In this document: piece by piece, positions 35,466 to 46,993 of the stretch
Layout of the letters: each line of letters opens with the position of its first letter
Numbering within the stretch: position 1 is the stretch's first letter
NCBI GenBank assembly: GCA_027563935.2
Contig: CM050451.1
Span: forward strand, 27,295,565-27,359,564
Direction of reading: 5' to 3'
Length of the DNA stretch: 64,000 nt
DNA from: Costus lasius
Taxonomy: Eukaryota > Streptophyta > Magnoliopsida > Zingiberales > Costaceae
The notes under the pieces: generated by a model
Databases searched by the model: none
What the model was told of the DNA's origin: nothing
What the model saw: the letters and a program-made list of their open reading frames with translations, nothing else
Program-made: the position numbers and the translations under genes

Positions 35466-37033
35466 GACTTACGTGCCTCGAACAATGTTCTTTCATGCTC
35501 GCATGCCATATTTCAATTTTTGCAAATTGCATATCAGTGTGGCACATGTTTTTCTTTAAGTAGAAAAATTGTAGTTTCTTGTTCCTATCCACTTTTCAAT
35601 CTCTTTTGGATTTTTGGGTTATTTTTCTTGGTTGATTTAAGATCAAAGGTGCACGTAGTTTTGTCAAGTAGGACGGGCATTGTGTTTTCGGACTAGCCAA
35701 GTCTCTTGATCTGACAAAATTGTCAACCGATAGGATCTATGAAATCATCATGAAAAGTTAATCGCAAATAACCAAAAGATTTGTGAGAAGAAGATGAGGA
35801 AAGGAGACTTGTTTTATGAAAAAGTAAAATTTTAGATTTTATGTTTTTCATGAGCATGTAGAATTGCATGAGTTAGTGCCTTGTTTGTGCTTGGTGTTGT
35901 GATCATGAGTCAAGCCCCTTTGCATGCCTGTGATGTATCCTTGTGAGGCCTACGTGCCACTTTTCTTTTCCTTTTAACTAAGAAGAAGATTAGAGTGGCG
36001 CATCTACTTGGAGTTTGGTGCATGCATGAAGTTTACACACCTTGCATGGTGGCGCAACAAGCATCAAAGGTTGTGGCACAAGCTTGCTTGTTGACGCAAG
36101 AGAGCATCGCCGAGCCTTAGGGCTTGTGAGCTAGCTTTCTTGGCCCTTGCAAGGTGGCGGTTCACCCTTGGAGGACCTTGAAGCCAACCTTAAAGGTCAA
36201 GCTAGAGGTCGGCTAGGTTAGGTCTTGTTTTGGGGCTTGAGTCCTAGGTCAAGAGTTGAACCTCCTTTTGGCATGGTTTAGTTCAATGTCTTGAATGAGC
36301 TATGATCACATTATCCTTTACTGCTTTCCATATCTGCCAAGCATGCCTGTGATGTTTTATCGTTATGTTATCACTATAGGATTGCATGCCTGTAATGTTA
36401 GACATAAGATAAAACTAAGTTGATGAGACCTCAAAAACCCTAAATAAAAATATCAAGTCTAGAAGCCTTCTAATGCGTAGCCATCATCAAACTATCGATC
36501 AGTGGTGTTGTTAACTATTTCCCACCCTCGTGGGACACACCCACTTATCTTTAGATGGTGTGTGGTAACAATGGTTTCCCCAGTGCATTTTAACCGGGCG
36601 CGCCTTCGCAAGGAAACTCGTTGGCCCTAGGCATAACGATTAGGAATGGACTTCACTAGATTTTCATATGTGTTGGGCACATGATGAAACTCTAGAGGCA
36701 TCATTGAGAGGTTAGGGTTTCATGCTATATCCAGCCCTCGCTGGACATGAAATGCCTAGCTATCTCAATAAGGGGAATTGCTTGGAGCAATCGGCCGGCG
36801 TGCCCACCTTAGGAAGCATGGGTCACTTTGTACATTTCATCCCACCCTCGTGGGACGCAAAGCCTCATGTGGAATAAGGATCCCATCTCACTAGGAAATC
36901 TTAAAATTTCCCGATTGACTTTGTGAGTTGTCAATTCGATTAAAATAGTGGGAGCCATGGTCATTTAATACAAGTCCAAATTAAATGATCTGATAGTAGT
37001 ACTAATCTGCTGTTTCTTGGTTGTTATAGAACA
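35466..37033 (+). other. Copia C leader with three hairpins
   Basis: No protein-like frame. Hairpins CCCAC-CCTC-GTGGG (36521-36534), CCAGC-CCTC-GCTGG (36731-36744) and CCCAC-CCTC-GTGGG (36841-36854) occupy the same places as in B, D and E, at spacings of 210 and 110 nt. A T-rich tract ending GGTTGTTATAG (37029) resembles a splice acceptor. Confidence 0.75.
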
Positions 37034-40000
37034 ATGGCTGTAAACAATGGCAAATAGTCACTACGATCTACCCTGGAAAGGGATAAGTTGGTTGGATCCA
37101 ACTTACTGGATTGGTATATGAACTTGAGAAATGTGCTCAAACTCGAGAGGAAGCTCTATGTCTTTGAGCAGCCAATTCCTGAGCCACTTCCATACTCGGC
37201 CTCAGCGGTTGAGAAGGATGCTTATGATAAGCATTAGGTTGATACTTTGGAGGTTGCTAATTTGATGCTAACCAACATGTCGCCCGAATTAAGAGGGCAA
37301 TATGAATCTAAGAGTGCCTCTGAGATTATTTCTAATCTAAGGCAGTTCTTTGATGAATTGGTTGAGCTCAACCTTCCTAAAGTAGACATTCAATATGTTG
37401 AGCCCAAAGGCTTAACTAAAACATTGAAGATAAAGATGGAAAGAGTCAAGAATAACAAGTGCTACTCATGTGGAGGACCACCTCACATCATAAAGGACAT
37501 AGTGCGACTTCAGAATGAGAAGGAGAGAGGCAAGGCTTCGTCTTCATGCTCAGGTATTTATGTTACTGAAGTCAACCTATCTACTTTTATATCATGGGTA
37601 TTGGATACTGCATGTGGAGCTCATATTTGTACAAATATGCAGGGGCTTAAGAAGAGTAGATCGGTGTGGGCTGGGGAGATTGACCTACGAGTAGGAAATG
37701 GAGCACAAGTTGCTGCTGTTGCTGTAGGAGTTTTGACTCTCTCCCTGCCTTTTGGACTTCAATAAGAGCTAGACAATTGCTATTATGTACCTTCATTAAC
37801 CAAAAATATTATATCTATTCCTTGCTTAGCAAGGAAAGGTTTTATATTTGAAATAAAGGAGAACTCCTATTCTTTTTCATTTGCAAATATGTTTTATGGG
37901 AAGGGTACATTGTGGAATGGTTTGTCTTGGACATGAATAGTTCTATTTGTAACGTAAATAGTAAGAGGACCAAACTGAGTGGTTCAATTGGTGCCTTCTT
38001 GTGGCATTGTCGATTGGCCCATATAAACAAGAATCGCATTCAATAACTCCATGCAAATGGATTATTAGATTCAAGTTCCTTGGAGGAATTTGACACATGT
38101 GAGCCTTGTTTATTAGGGAAAATGACAAAAGCACCCTTCACCAAAACTGGTGAGAGAGCACAAGGTTTGTTGGATCTCATTCATACTGATGTGTGTCGGC
38201 CATTCAATAAACAAGCCAGAGGAGGACACAGCTACTTCATTACCTTCACTGATGACTTCAGTAGGTATAGTTATGTCTACTTAATGAGACATAAATCTGA
38301 ATCCTTTGAGAAATTCAAGAAATTCAAAAATGAATTGGAGAACCAGCTTGGAAGATCCATCAAAGCTCTTTGATCTGATCGAGGTGGACAGTACCTGAGC
38401 AGTGAGTTCTTTGACTATCTGAGACAGTGTGGGATTATATCCCAACTCACTCCTCCTGGAACACCTCAATGGAATGGTGTGTCTGAGAGGAGAAATCGAA
38501 CCCTGCTGGACATGGTTCGATCTATGATGAGTCATGCAACTCTACCACCCTCATTCTGGGGTCATGCACTTGAGACAACTTCTCTAATACTGAATAACGT
38601 TCCATCTAAGAGTGTCTCTAAGATACCATATGAGGTATGGAGTGGGAGACGCCCTAACCTCTCTTTTATCAGGATATGAGGATGTGAGGCTTATGTCAAA
38701 CGTCAGGATTCTAGCAAGCTAGAACCTAGATCTGATAAATGTGTCTTTGTGTGGTATCCTAAGGAAACTAAAGGATACTACTTCTATGTTCCCACCGAGA
38801 ACAAGGTTTTTGTTGCTCTAGGTGCTGTTTTTCTAAAGAAAGAATTTCTCATGAAAGAAGTTAGTGGGAGCAAGTTTGACTTGGACAAGGTCCAAGTGCA
38901 ACCACAAGACGAAGAGATGGAACCTGAGCCACCTGCACCGGTTACTTGGCAACATGAGGCTCAGACATAGGTCCCACGTTGGTCTAGGAGGATTCGTCGT
39001 GCACTTGAGAGGTATGGGTCACTACCGACCCAACACGACGAGATCTTCATCATTGAGGATGAACCCAGAACCTATGATGAGGCGGCAAGTGGACCGGACT
39101 CCGAGAGATGACTTGATGCCATGCAGTCCGAGATGGATTCCATGTCAGCTAACCAAGTCTGGGATTTGGTTGAGCTGCCTGATGGGGTAAAACCCATAGG
39201 GTGTAAATGGGTCTTCAAGAGGAAGACTGACATGGATGGCAACATAGTTACCTATAAAGGTAAACTTGTGGCTAAAGGATTCAAACAGATCCACAGGGTG
39301 GACTATGATGAAACCTTCTCACCAGTTGCCATGATCAAATCCATTTGGATTCTGCTTGCTATAGCTACATATCATGATTATGAGATATGACAGATGGATG
39401 TTAAGACAACATTCCTTAACGGAAAGCTAACAGAGGATGTGTATATGACACAACCTGATGGCTTCATCCATCTTGCAGAAGCCAATAAGGACTGTAGGCT
39501 AAAGAAATCCATTTATAGATTAAAGCAAATATCTCGAAGTTGGAATCTTCAATTTGATGAAGCTGTGAGAGAGTATGGCTTTATCAAAAGTGAAGATGAC
39601 GCCTGTGTATACAGAAAATTCAGTGGGAGCTTGGTGACCTTTTTGGTTTGGTATGTCGATGAAATACTGCTTATTGGAAACGACATCCCTATTCTTCAGT
39701 CTGTGAAGATATGGTTGGGGAAGTGTTTCGAGATAAAAGACTTAGGGGAGACCGCCTATATCTTAGGCGTGAAGATCTACCGAGATAGATCCAAGAGACT
39801 CCTTGCCCTTAGTCAAAGTACCTACATTGATAAGGTCTTGGAAAGGTTATATTTGGAGCAATCCAAGAAGGGATACCTTCCAGTGAGACATGGCCTTACT
39901 CTCTCAAAGAGCCAATGTCCTACCACACAGGCTGAGTGGGATGACATGAGTCGAGTGCCTTATGCTTCGGCAGTGGGCTCGATCATGTATGCAATGTTGT

Positions 40001-40634
40001 GTACTAGCCAGATGTGGCTTATGCTGTGAGCATAACTAGCCGATACCAATCCAATCCAGGACTGCAGCACAGGGTGGCTGTAAAGAACATCCTAAAGTAT
40101 CTAAGAAGAACTAAGGATCTGTTCTTAGTCTATGAGGGACTGGAAGAGCTTAGTGTTCAGGGCTACACTAATGCGTCATTCCAGTCTGACCCTGACGACT
40201 TTAGATCGCAGGCCGGCTATGTGTTCAAATTAAATGGAGGCGCTGTTTGCTGGAAAAGCTTCAAGCAGTCCACCATAGCTGATTCTACAACGGAGGTCGA
40301 GTATGTTGCTGCTTCTGAGGCAGCTAAAGAAGCTATTTGGATAAGGAAGTTCATATTTGATCTTCAAGTGGTTCCAACTGCTGTGGATCCCATTGAGCTC
40401 TATTGTGACAACAATGGAGCCATTGCACCAGCAAAGGAACCACGGTCTCATCAAAGGTCCAAACACATACTCAGGAGATTTCACCTGATCAAAGAAATTA
40501 TTGATCGAGGTGATGTCAAGATTAGCAGAGTTGATACAGAGAACAATCTAGCAGATCCACTGACCAAGGCTTTGGCGCAGTAGAAGCATGATGGTCATGC
40601 CAGGGATATGGGGTTGAGAATCCTCGACCTCTAG
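37034..40634 (+). pseudogene. Copia C gag-pol remnant
   Basis: Decayed polyprotein from an ATG at 37034 (stop TAG eight codons later) to TAG at 40632-40634. Gag is short: the segment between NLRQFF and the knuckle is about 45 residues against roughly 140 in copia B, and the knuckle CYSCGGPPHIIKDI lacks its last Cys, as in A. Protease motif WVLDTACGAHIC near 37600; integrase FTDDFSRYSYVYLM near 38250; RT palm reads YVDEILLI near 39650 (second Asp changed to Glu); RNase H with DNNGAIAPAKEPRSHQ near 40410. Stops or frameshifts near 37763, 38043, 38373, 38679, 38970, 39110, 39390 and 40010. Non-functional. Confidence 0.93.
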
Positions 40635-40646
40635 GTCTAAGTGCAA

Positions 40647-40655
40647 GTGGGAGAT
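40647..40655 (+). other. Polypurine tract of copia C
   Basis: GTGGGAGAT immediately before the 3' LTR, in the same 20-base context as A, B and D. Confidence 0.85.
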
Positions 40656-42318
40656 TGTTGGTGTATATGCCCTGGGACCTATATTTGGTCAACCTATGTA
40701 CTACTTGCCTTTGATACTTATATATCATTCAGGCATTGTCATTATCATTGTTTGTCTACATCTGCGATTATGTACTTACATGATAATGTCCCTTGAGACA
40801 GATTGGATCTGTGCTCAAATGATTGTCCCCAATCAATGTACCTGAGTGGATATGGGATAGTTTTAGTACTTGTGAGACTAGTATATGGGCTGGTTAGGCA
40901 CGAGGTGCTAACGCAGACATATGGGTGTATCAGTTGTGATATGCTGGATTGACCCGCTGTGAGGTAATGACTTAGTGTCATGAGTACAGACCATGTGATT
41001 GGGTGAAAACAAATGATGACACACTTGTCCAATCGGATATCAGTTCAGCAAAGGGACTGTAATGTATCTGTACCTAGTTGCGATAATGGGGATGCCGATG
41101 TCGATATCCATTCCGATGACTTGGGTAGCAGCGATGCACTGCTAGGTGCCATTCACTGCTTGTGGTGAGCTTAGGTCAGCACTGCCAACGTCAGAGGAAC
41201 ACAGGGTTGCACACCAAGATACTCGAGTTCTCGTATTGATCGGGAAGCCTTATTATCGAGTTATTGGATAACTTGGATCTATTTTGGAGATTTCATCAGC
41301 GCCAATGGGCCTGATGAGATGGAAGAGAGTTATTGAAGCCAAACTTTATTTATGGCAGGTTGACTCGTATTTGACCATGGTTGGTCACATTTGGATTAGG
41401 AGTGCATTGGATTGGATCCAATGGCTTAATCAACCTATGCAATGGAGTTTGAGCTTGCTCATTACCCAATGAGGCCCAATAACTAGTTGTCATGAAGAAG
41501 TGATGGGCTAAAAGGGTATAATGGGGAGAAATCATCCCCATTGGCGCCTAAGGGGTATAATGGGGTAAAGGAGGCACCTTTTGCTTCATTTGGAAGCATT
41601 ATGCACCTAGCCCTTTCATCCATTGATGTCTAAAGGCTGATATGGTTCTTAGGCGCATATGGCAAGGTTGAATGAGGTATATGGAAATGTCTTGGAGACT
41701 TTCCGTACCTCAAACCCTAATTTCTCCCATGCCCTAACCCTAGCCGATTTCTCCTTATGAAACTTGGGCCAACCCTTTGCTTTGCCACCGCCTATTGCTT
41801 CTATATAATAGAGGATGTGTGAGCCCCTCAAGAGACATGAGATTGGCGTGTCTAAAGGGTGAAGGGCGAGAGCAACAAATGGTGGCGCATCCCTCTTCCT
41901 CCATAGCCACAAGCTTCCTCCTCTTGGCGCAACAAGTTGGAAGGCTTGGCGGCATCTTCTTCTTCTCCTCTTCCTTCTCTTCCATTGTCACAACTCTTCT
42001 TGAAGGTGGCACAAGGGTTGAAGAAGGAGGAACAAAGGCTTGGATTTTCTTCCTGAGGCTAGCACCAAGCATGGAAGAAGAGAGCTCGAGGCATCAGTGT
42101 GTGTGAGATTGCAGAGGGCGAACACTTGAGCCCCTACCCCAACATCGATCTTCACACTTGCTCTAGGTATTTACTAAGTCATCGTGTCGACCCCCTCACA
42201 AGAGATCTTCACTGGGTTTTTGGGACCGGCCTGTTTCGGGGATATTTTTCCACTGTGTAATGTAATCTATAATGTCTATCTCTAAAAAATTATAAAATAT
42301 CCCCGCGGTTTCCCATCA
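40656..42318 (+). repeat. Copia C 3' LTR, internally deleted
   Basis: TGTTGGTGTATATGCCCTGG to CCCATCA, 1663 bp. Relative to the 5' LTR it lacks about 280 bp at 40987 (equivalent to 24768-25045), including the GTATGGCCATAC palindrome. TATA box CTATATAATA at 41801. Followed by ACCCC and then gypsy G. Confidence 0.92.
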
Positions 42319-43006
42319 ACCCCCGTTGTCTATAATTATCTTACACACCTTTCCATTGCATTGGGTATAGGTATAGAAGAGACTAGTTCTCTTCCAATCT
42401 TCAGCTGGGGCATTCTTAATATAGGTACATCTCACAATTGCCATGGTAGAAGGGGGTTCTTCTTCACTATTATATTCAGGAGCATAGGCAACCGATTCTA
42501 TTTCAGCTCTCTCGGGTTCAACTTCTTCCACCTCTTCTATGAGTAGCCGGGTCTGAAGGCCTCTTATCTCTAGTGGTACTCTCAACCTGGGGTGCCTTAG
42601 TTGATGGTTGACCAGGATTGGTGGGGGCTGAAACAGTAGGGGTGTTGATCCTTGGTTGGGTGATTCTCATTTGTTGCAAGTCATATTCAATATCCATAAC
42701 AAAGTGATATGCTTCTTGTAGAGTCTCACATCTATGGTGTATTAAAGCCCTCTTCATATCTGGCCTCAAACCTCCTTCAAACCGATTTAAAGTCAACCAT
42801 TGATCTTCATGTAAGTAACGTTTAATCAAAAGATTCTCAAATTTTTGCACATATTCAGCAGCTGAATCATTTCCTTGAGTTAATCGAGATAGCTGGTCAT
42901 ATATCCTTTGTCTATAATTAGGAGAGACATACTTTTCCCTCAACTTCCATTTCATGTCATCCCAAGTGGTAATAGGTGGTATGCCACTTCTAGCTAATTT
43001 GACTTC
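42319..43006 (-). pseudogene. Gypsy G gag C-terminus and protease start
   Basis: Minus strand. The capsid-type gag part reads KLARSGIPPITTWDDMKWKL then YVSPNYRQRIYDQL, closely matching gypsy I. The frame breaks near 42520-42585, where the zinc-knuckle stretch present in I is missing. It then continues with YTQCNGKVCKIIIDNG, where the protease Asp-Ser-Gly reads Asp-Asn-Gly. Copia C is inserted right there and the protease continues at 24438. ACTTC at 43002-43006 is the duplication of solo LTR J. Confidence 0.88.
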
Positions 43007-46000
43007 TGTAACATCCCACATTCTTAACCCCAAACAAATGGCACAATTCACAAATGATACAGGATGTTTCATATAAGATCGATCATATGCTAGGTAAAAC
43101 CGAGTTCAAGAAAACACGATCTGAAAAATTTCCATAAATCCATACACACAAATTCACAAAACTCAAATCTCATAAGGGTACCTGCCACCACGCAATCCTT
43201 GCACTAGACATATGCAAGGCAACAGTTATATCAAAACCGATTCAAATTCATAAAATCCATAAAGGTACCTGCCACCAGGCAATACTTGCACTAGACATAT
43301 GCAAGTTACAGGGTATATCAAAACCGATTGCACAGAATATACAACAAGCCGAAATTCAAAACAAAATCACAAAATCGATTTTATAAACTCATACCAAACA
43401 CCGAAACCAGGCTGAAGCCCGCGGTGACACAAAAATCAAACTCATAAGACTGCCATAACTGGCAACATACTTCACATAGTTCACATAGTCTCATGATTCA
43501 CATAGTTCATATAGTTTATGTTAAGGCCACAACCGGCCCCAAGAATTAAGCATAAAAATTCTTAAAACAGCAAACAGCATAATTATCCACGCCAATGCAC
43601 TCAAGACATGCGCCCCTGCTCTATGCCTGAAAATAGTGAGGGGTGAGCTACACAGCCCAGTGAGTGGATAGTCTAAATCGACTATCCATAACATACATTC
43701 AAAAATATAGGCAGATTATTTTTAAAAATATTTAACAGAACATTATGTCAACATATAACAAAATAAAGAAACAGAAGTCATATAGACAGTTAAATGTACA
43801 CACTAGCATATAACAATTTCAGGTTCTAGAGTTTTACTCTAACCCAATTAAACACATATATTCTAAACCAACTAAACACACCATACTTAATTAACCTAGT
43901 TGTCCAGCATATTCAGTAGTGACCAATATGGTCTAACCCGGCTTGGCCAAAGCACTGGGAGCTGCAAAATCTCGTGCAACACATAAACATGGATAGTGAG
44001 TAGAATCAAGAGGTGGCCCCCGTCAGGTCACGACGTGGCACTTTGCTCTATCACCCCATAACACATCAGAGTGATGACATCAAGAGGTGGCCCCTGTCTG
44101 ATCAAGACATGGCACTTTGCGTCTTATATCACCCCGTCACATAAAAGAGTAATGACATCAAGAGGTGGCCCCTGTCTGATCAAGACATGGCACTTTGCGT
44201 CTTATATTACCCCATCACATAAAAGAGTAATGACATCAAGAGGTGGCCCCTGTCTGACCAAGACATGGCACTTTGCGTCAAAACCCGTTCTCCCAAAAGG
44301 TTCCTACTGGACAACAGACATATCTTATTTCATATTTCACAAAGGTGGACTCCTAAGTGTCAACTAGACTCTAGGATAGTCATTACAAAAATCATATCGG
44401 GCAGGCTTAACATCAACCCCCATCACAATAATCATAATAGGCAGGCTGAACATCAACCTCCTCACATATCACAATACAGGGCTGAAATTCAAACCCTTAA
44501 CATAACACATAAGGACTATCCCCTTGAGTTCATAGTTACACCTAGCCTTAGTCCTAACCATCACATAATCACATAATTTTCCAAATTCACATAACCCATA
44601 ATTTTCCAAATTCACATAATCACACATGTTGTTCAAAATTCACAAGATCACACATAATGTTCAAAATTCACATGATCACACATATTGTTCAAAATTATAT
44701 AACATAACACATAATATTTTATATTCGAATATCACCGAATATAGTGTAGTCCTTAAATTTCATGCTGATTAGTTTAATCAAACCTTGCTATGTTGTCACT
44801 CAAGTTTCTCAAATACAGATACTTAGCCATAAATATAACACCATAATTATTTAACATATTACACACACCAAGAAACAGTCATATCAAGCATCCATAAAAT
44901 CAACTTAAAATTTAAAACAAGTATTCATATAAATTACTTTACAAATTACCACATGTAACATATTAACTACAAACACCAAAATTCGGTTTTCATAGACAAT
45001 TATCAAGGTCATCAAGGTTTCGGTTTTCATGTTAACTACAAACATCAATTTCGGTTTTCATAAACAATTATCAAGAACATCAAGATTTCGGTTTTCATGT
45101 TAACTACAAACATCATTGATTTAATGTTACCAAAATTGATTTCGGTTTAACTATAATTAACAAGAATTTCATACCCAAAATTCAATGATTTAATGCTACC
45201 AAAATTCCTATAAAAATACCTTAAATTTCATACAAATTTTCGGTTAAATAATCATCATATAATCACCTTTGAAAAATTCGGTTTTCATGATATATTCAAC
45301 TTTACAGAATTCGGTTTTCATCATAGTGAAGTCTTGAATTTCGGTTTTAGCATGGTAAGATTTCCAACAAGCGAATATATCATCTAACTCATCAATTAAC
45401 ACAAACAAATAGATAGAAATCAATTAGACAACCCACTCACCTTGAACCGAGAACACAAGGTGAAAAAAAAACCCTCCAACAATTTCGTCTAAAGCCTTTA
45501 AGCCGCCCAAAAATCTTCAAGAACTCGCCAAGGAAGTTTCTTCACTTCAAGGAAAATCACCAAGGGAAGAAGATGAAGAAAATCACCTCAAAATTCCAAG
45601 AACACCAAAGTCGCCTCCTTCTTCCTAGCCGTCGCCCAAAGTTTTCTCTCAAGCCAAAATCTCGCCCAAAAATTCCACCCTAACTGAAATATCAATTTGA
45701 ATTTTCGGTTTTAACTCTTAACCCATTAACCCATTAATTCAAATAGGGTTTAACCATTTAACTAACTAAATTTGAATTTTAAACCCAATAACCCATGGTT
45801 TAATTGACAATCCAATAAGAACTTAAATTAACATCCACTTAATGAATTCACTTAAACGCAAATCCAATAAGGATGTAATTAATATCCAATAAGGATTTAA
45901 TTAACCAATAGCTCCAATTAATTAACAATTAATTAACTTACAATTTACAACCCATAAATCCTAATTAATTTATCATGAACTACCAATAATAATTTATCAT

Positions 46001-46181
46001 AAATTAACAGCCAATAATCAAACAAATAATCCCTAATTAATTTACAATAATTTAACAACCAAAAATCTCTAATTAATTTATCATAAATTAACAATCAATA
46101 CACAGGAATAATAACACAGTCAATAATTTTATTTAAATCAAAAATAATGCTTACCAGGACTCAAGATCCTTGGATCTTACA
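43007..46181 (-). mobile_element. Solo LTR J (3.2 kb, gypsy-type)
   Basis: Plus-strand ends TGTAACATCCCACA and GGATCTTACA, flanked by ACTTC at 43002-43006 and 46182-46186, splitting a gag frame that reads on either side. No internal region remains. On the minus strand it begins TGTAAGATCC and ends GGGATGTTACA, and a donor-like CAAGGTGAGTGGG lies near 45430-45445. I therefore place it on the minus strand, probably a Tekay/Del- or Tat-type LTR. It is rich in short repeats: a duplicated block of about 85 bp at 43180-43330, the 78-bp array, and several TTCGGTTTTCAT blocks at 44985-45340. Confidence 0.88.
44007..44279. repeat. 78-bp tandem repeat in LTR J
   Basis: Units begin CAAGAGGTGGCCCC at 44007, 44081, 44159 and 44237, spaced 74, 78 and 78 bp. 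Because 78 is a multiple of three, a frame stays open through the array (44071-44367); I regard this as incidental. Confidence 0.9.
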
Positions 46182-46186
46182 ACTTC

Positions 46187-46800
46187 AACACTGTTCCAAT
46201 ACATTTGAGCAGATCCTCTCAAGAGGAATTTGACACATTGTACTTTCCTAGCATCCGGTATCTTACCCCACTCAAAGTATTGCTCAATGTTAGCTTGCCA
46301 ATTCAGAAACTCTTGTGTGTCTAAACCTCCTTCAAAGATAGGTGGACTAAGTCTGATGGTCCTAGATATCTCATCATCCTCCGTAGGGGCTCTACCGACT
46401 GGTTCTTCTACTTGTTGGTCTTCTAGAATGGCTACGGACCTCCTCTGATTGTTGTTCCTATAATGGTTCCCATGCTCTCTTTCAGGTCTTTGGATTGCTC
46501 GATTTCCTTGGTTGGTTCTGCTAGTGCCCTCCCTACAAATGTTTTCATTAGTCCTTCTAGGAGAAAGGGTTGGTTGCTGGTGAGTGTCTTCAATAGGGAA
46601 ATCAGGTTCAGGATTGGTCTGGGCAGAGTTATGTCTAGGTGCAGTTTCTAAATGTCCCACTCTCAAATTTAAAGTGTTTAGTGATTTTTTAATGGCCTTA
46701 GAGTCAGCTCTCATTTTCTACTAACATGATCAGGACATCAGCTAAGGTTGCTTGTTCAGGTTCGGGGTCATCAACTAGAGGGGTATTCCTAGTGCGCACC
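46187..46800 (-). pseudogene. Gypsy G gag N-terminal part
   Basis: Minus strand. The start region resembles the gag start of gypsy I (VRTRN), but the ATG position reads AAG. A frameshift near 46713 leads into a frame containing LSPPIFEGGLDTQEFLNWQ and CVKFLLRGSAQMYWNSVEV, the conserved gypsy capsid. It is cut at 46187 by solo LTR J and continues at 43001. Confidence 0.88.
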
Positions 46801-46993
46801 TTGGTGATAGGCGGGTGAATTTTAACACAAAGACAATAACAACAAGAGCAAGCCAGTCACAAAGTACAGATCAACGCAAACAAGTAAATTATAATGCAAC
46901 ATCAGACCTGAGGTTAATGAGGCTAGAATAAAGAACACATGTAGCAGATCCCAGGTATAAGGCAATGATAAATAATGCCTTACATTTTAGTAG
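46801..46993 (-). other. Gypsy G leader fragment
   Basis: A-rich sequence upstream of gag G on the minus strand, comparable to the leader of I at 54135-54300. No gene seen. No G primer-binding site or 5' LTR is visible; the region K follows instead. Confidence 0.45.

Larger units (their letters stand above)
24439..42318 (+). mobile_element. Copia C with nested insertions
   Basis: Target duplication ACCCC at 24434-24438 and 42319-42323. Gypsy G reads continuously across the two ends, proving that everything between is one insertion enlarged by later ones. Without the nested elements it is about 8.8 kb: 5' LTR in three pieces, PBS, leader, decayed gag-pol, PPT and 3' LTR. The first 340 bp of its two LTRs differ at about 23 sites (near 7%), mostly transitions, so it is clearly older than B, D and E. 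Confidence 0.93.

Noticed and set aside
44007..44279. CRISPR-like array
   Set aside because: Units are directly adjacent 78-bp tandem copies without unique spacers, inside an LTR of a plant genome.
44071..44367. Small repetitive protein encoded in LTR J
   Set aside because: The frame is open only because the 78-bp unit is a multiple of three; no start context or related protein is recognised.
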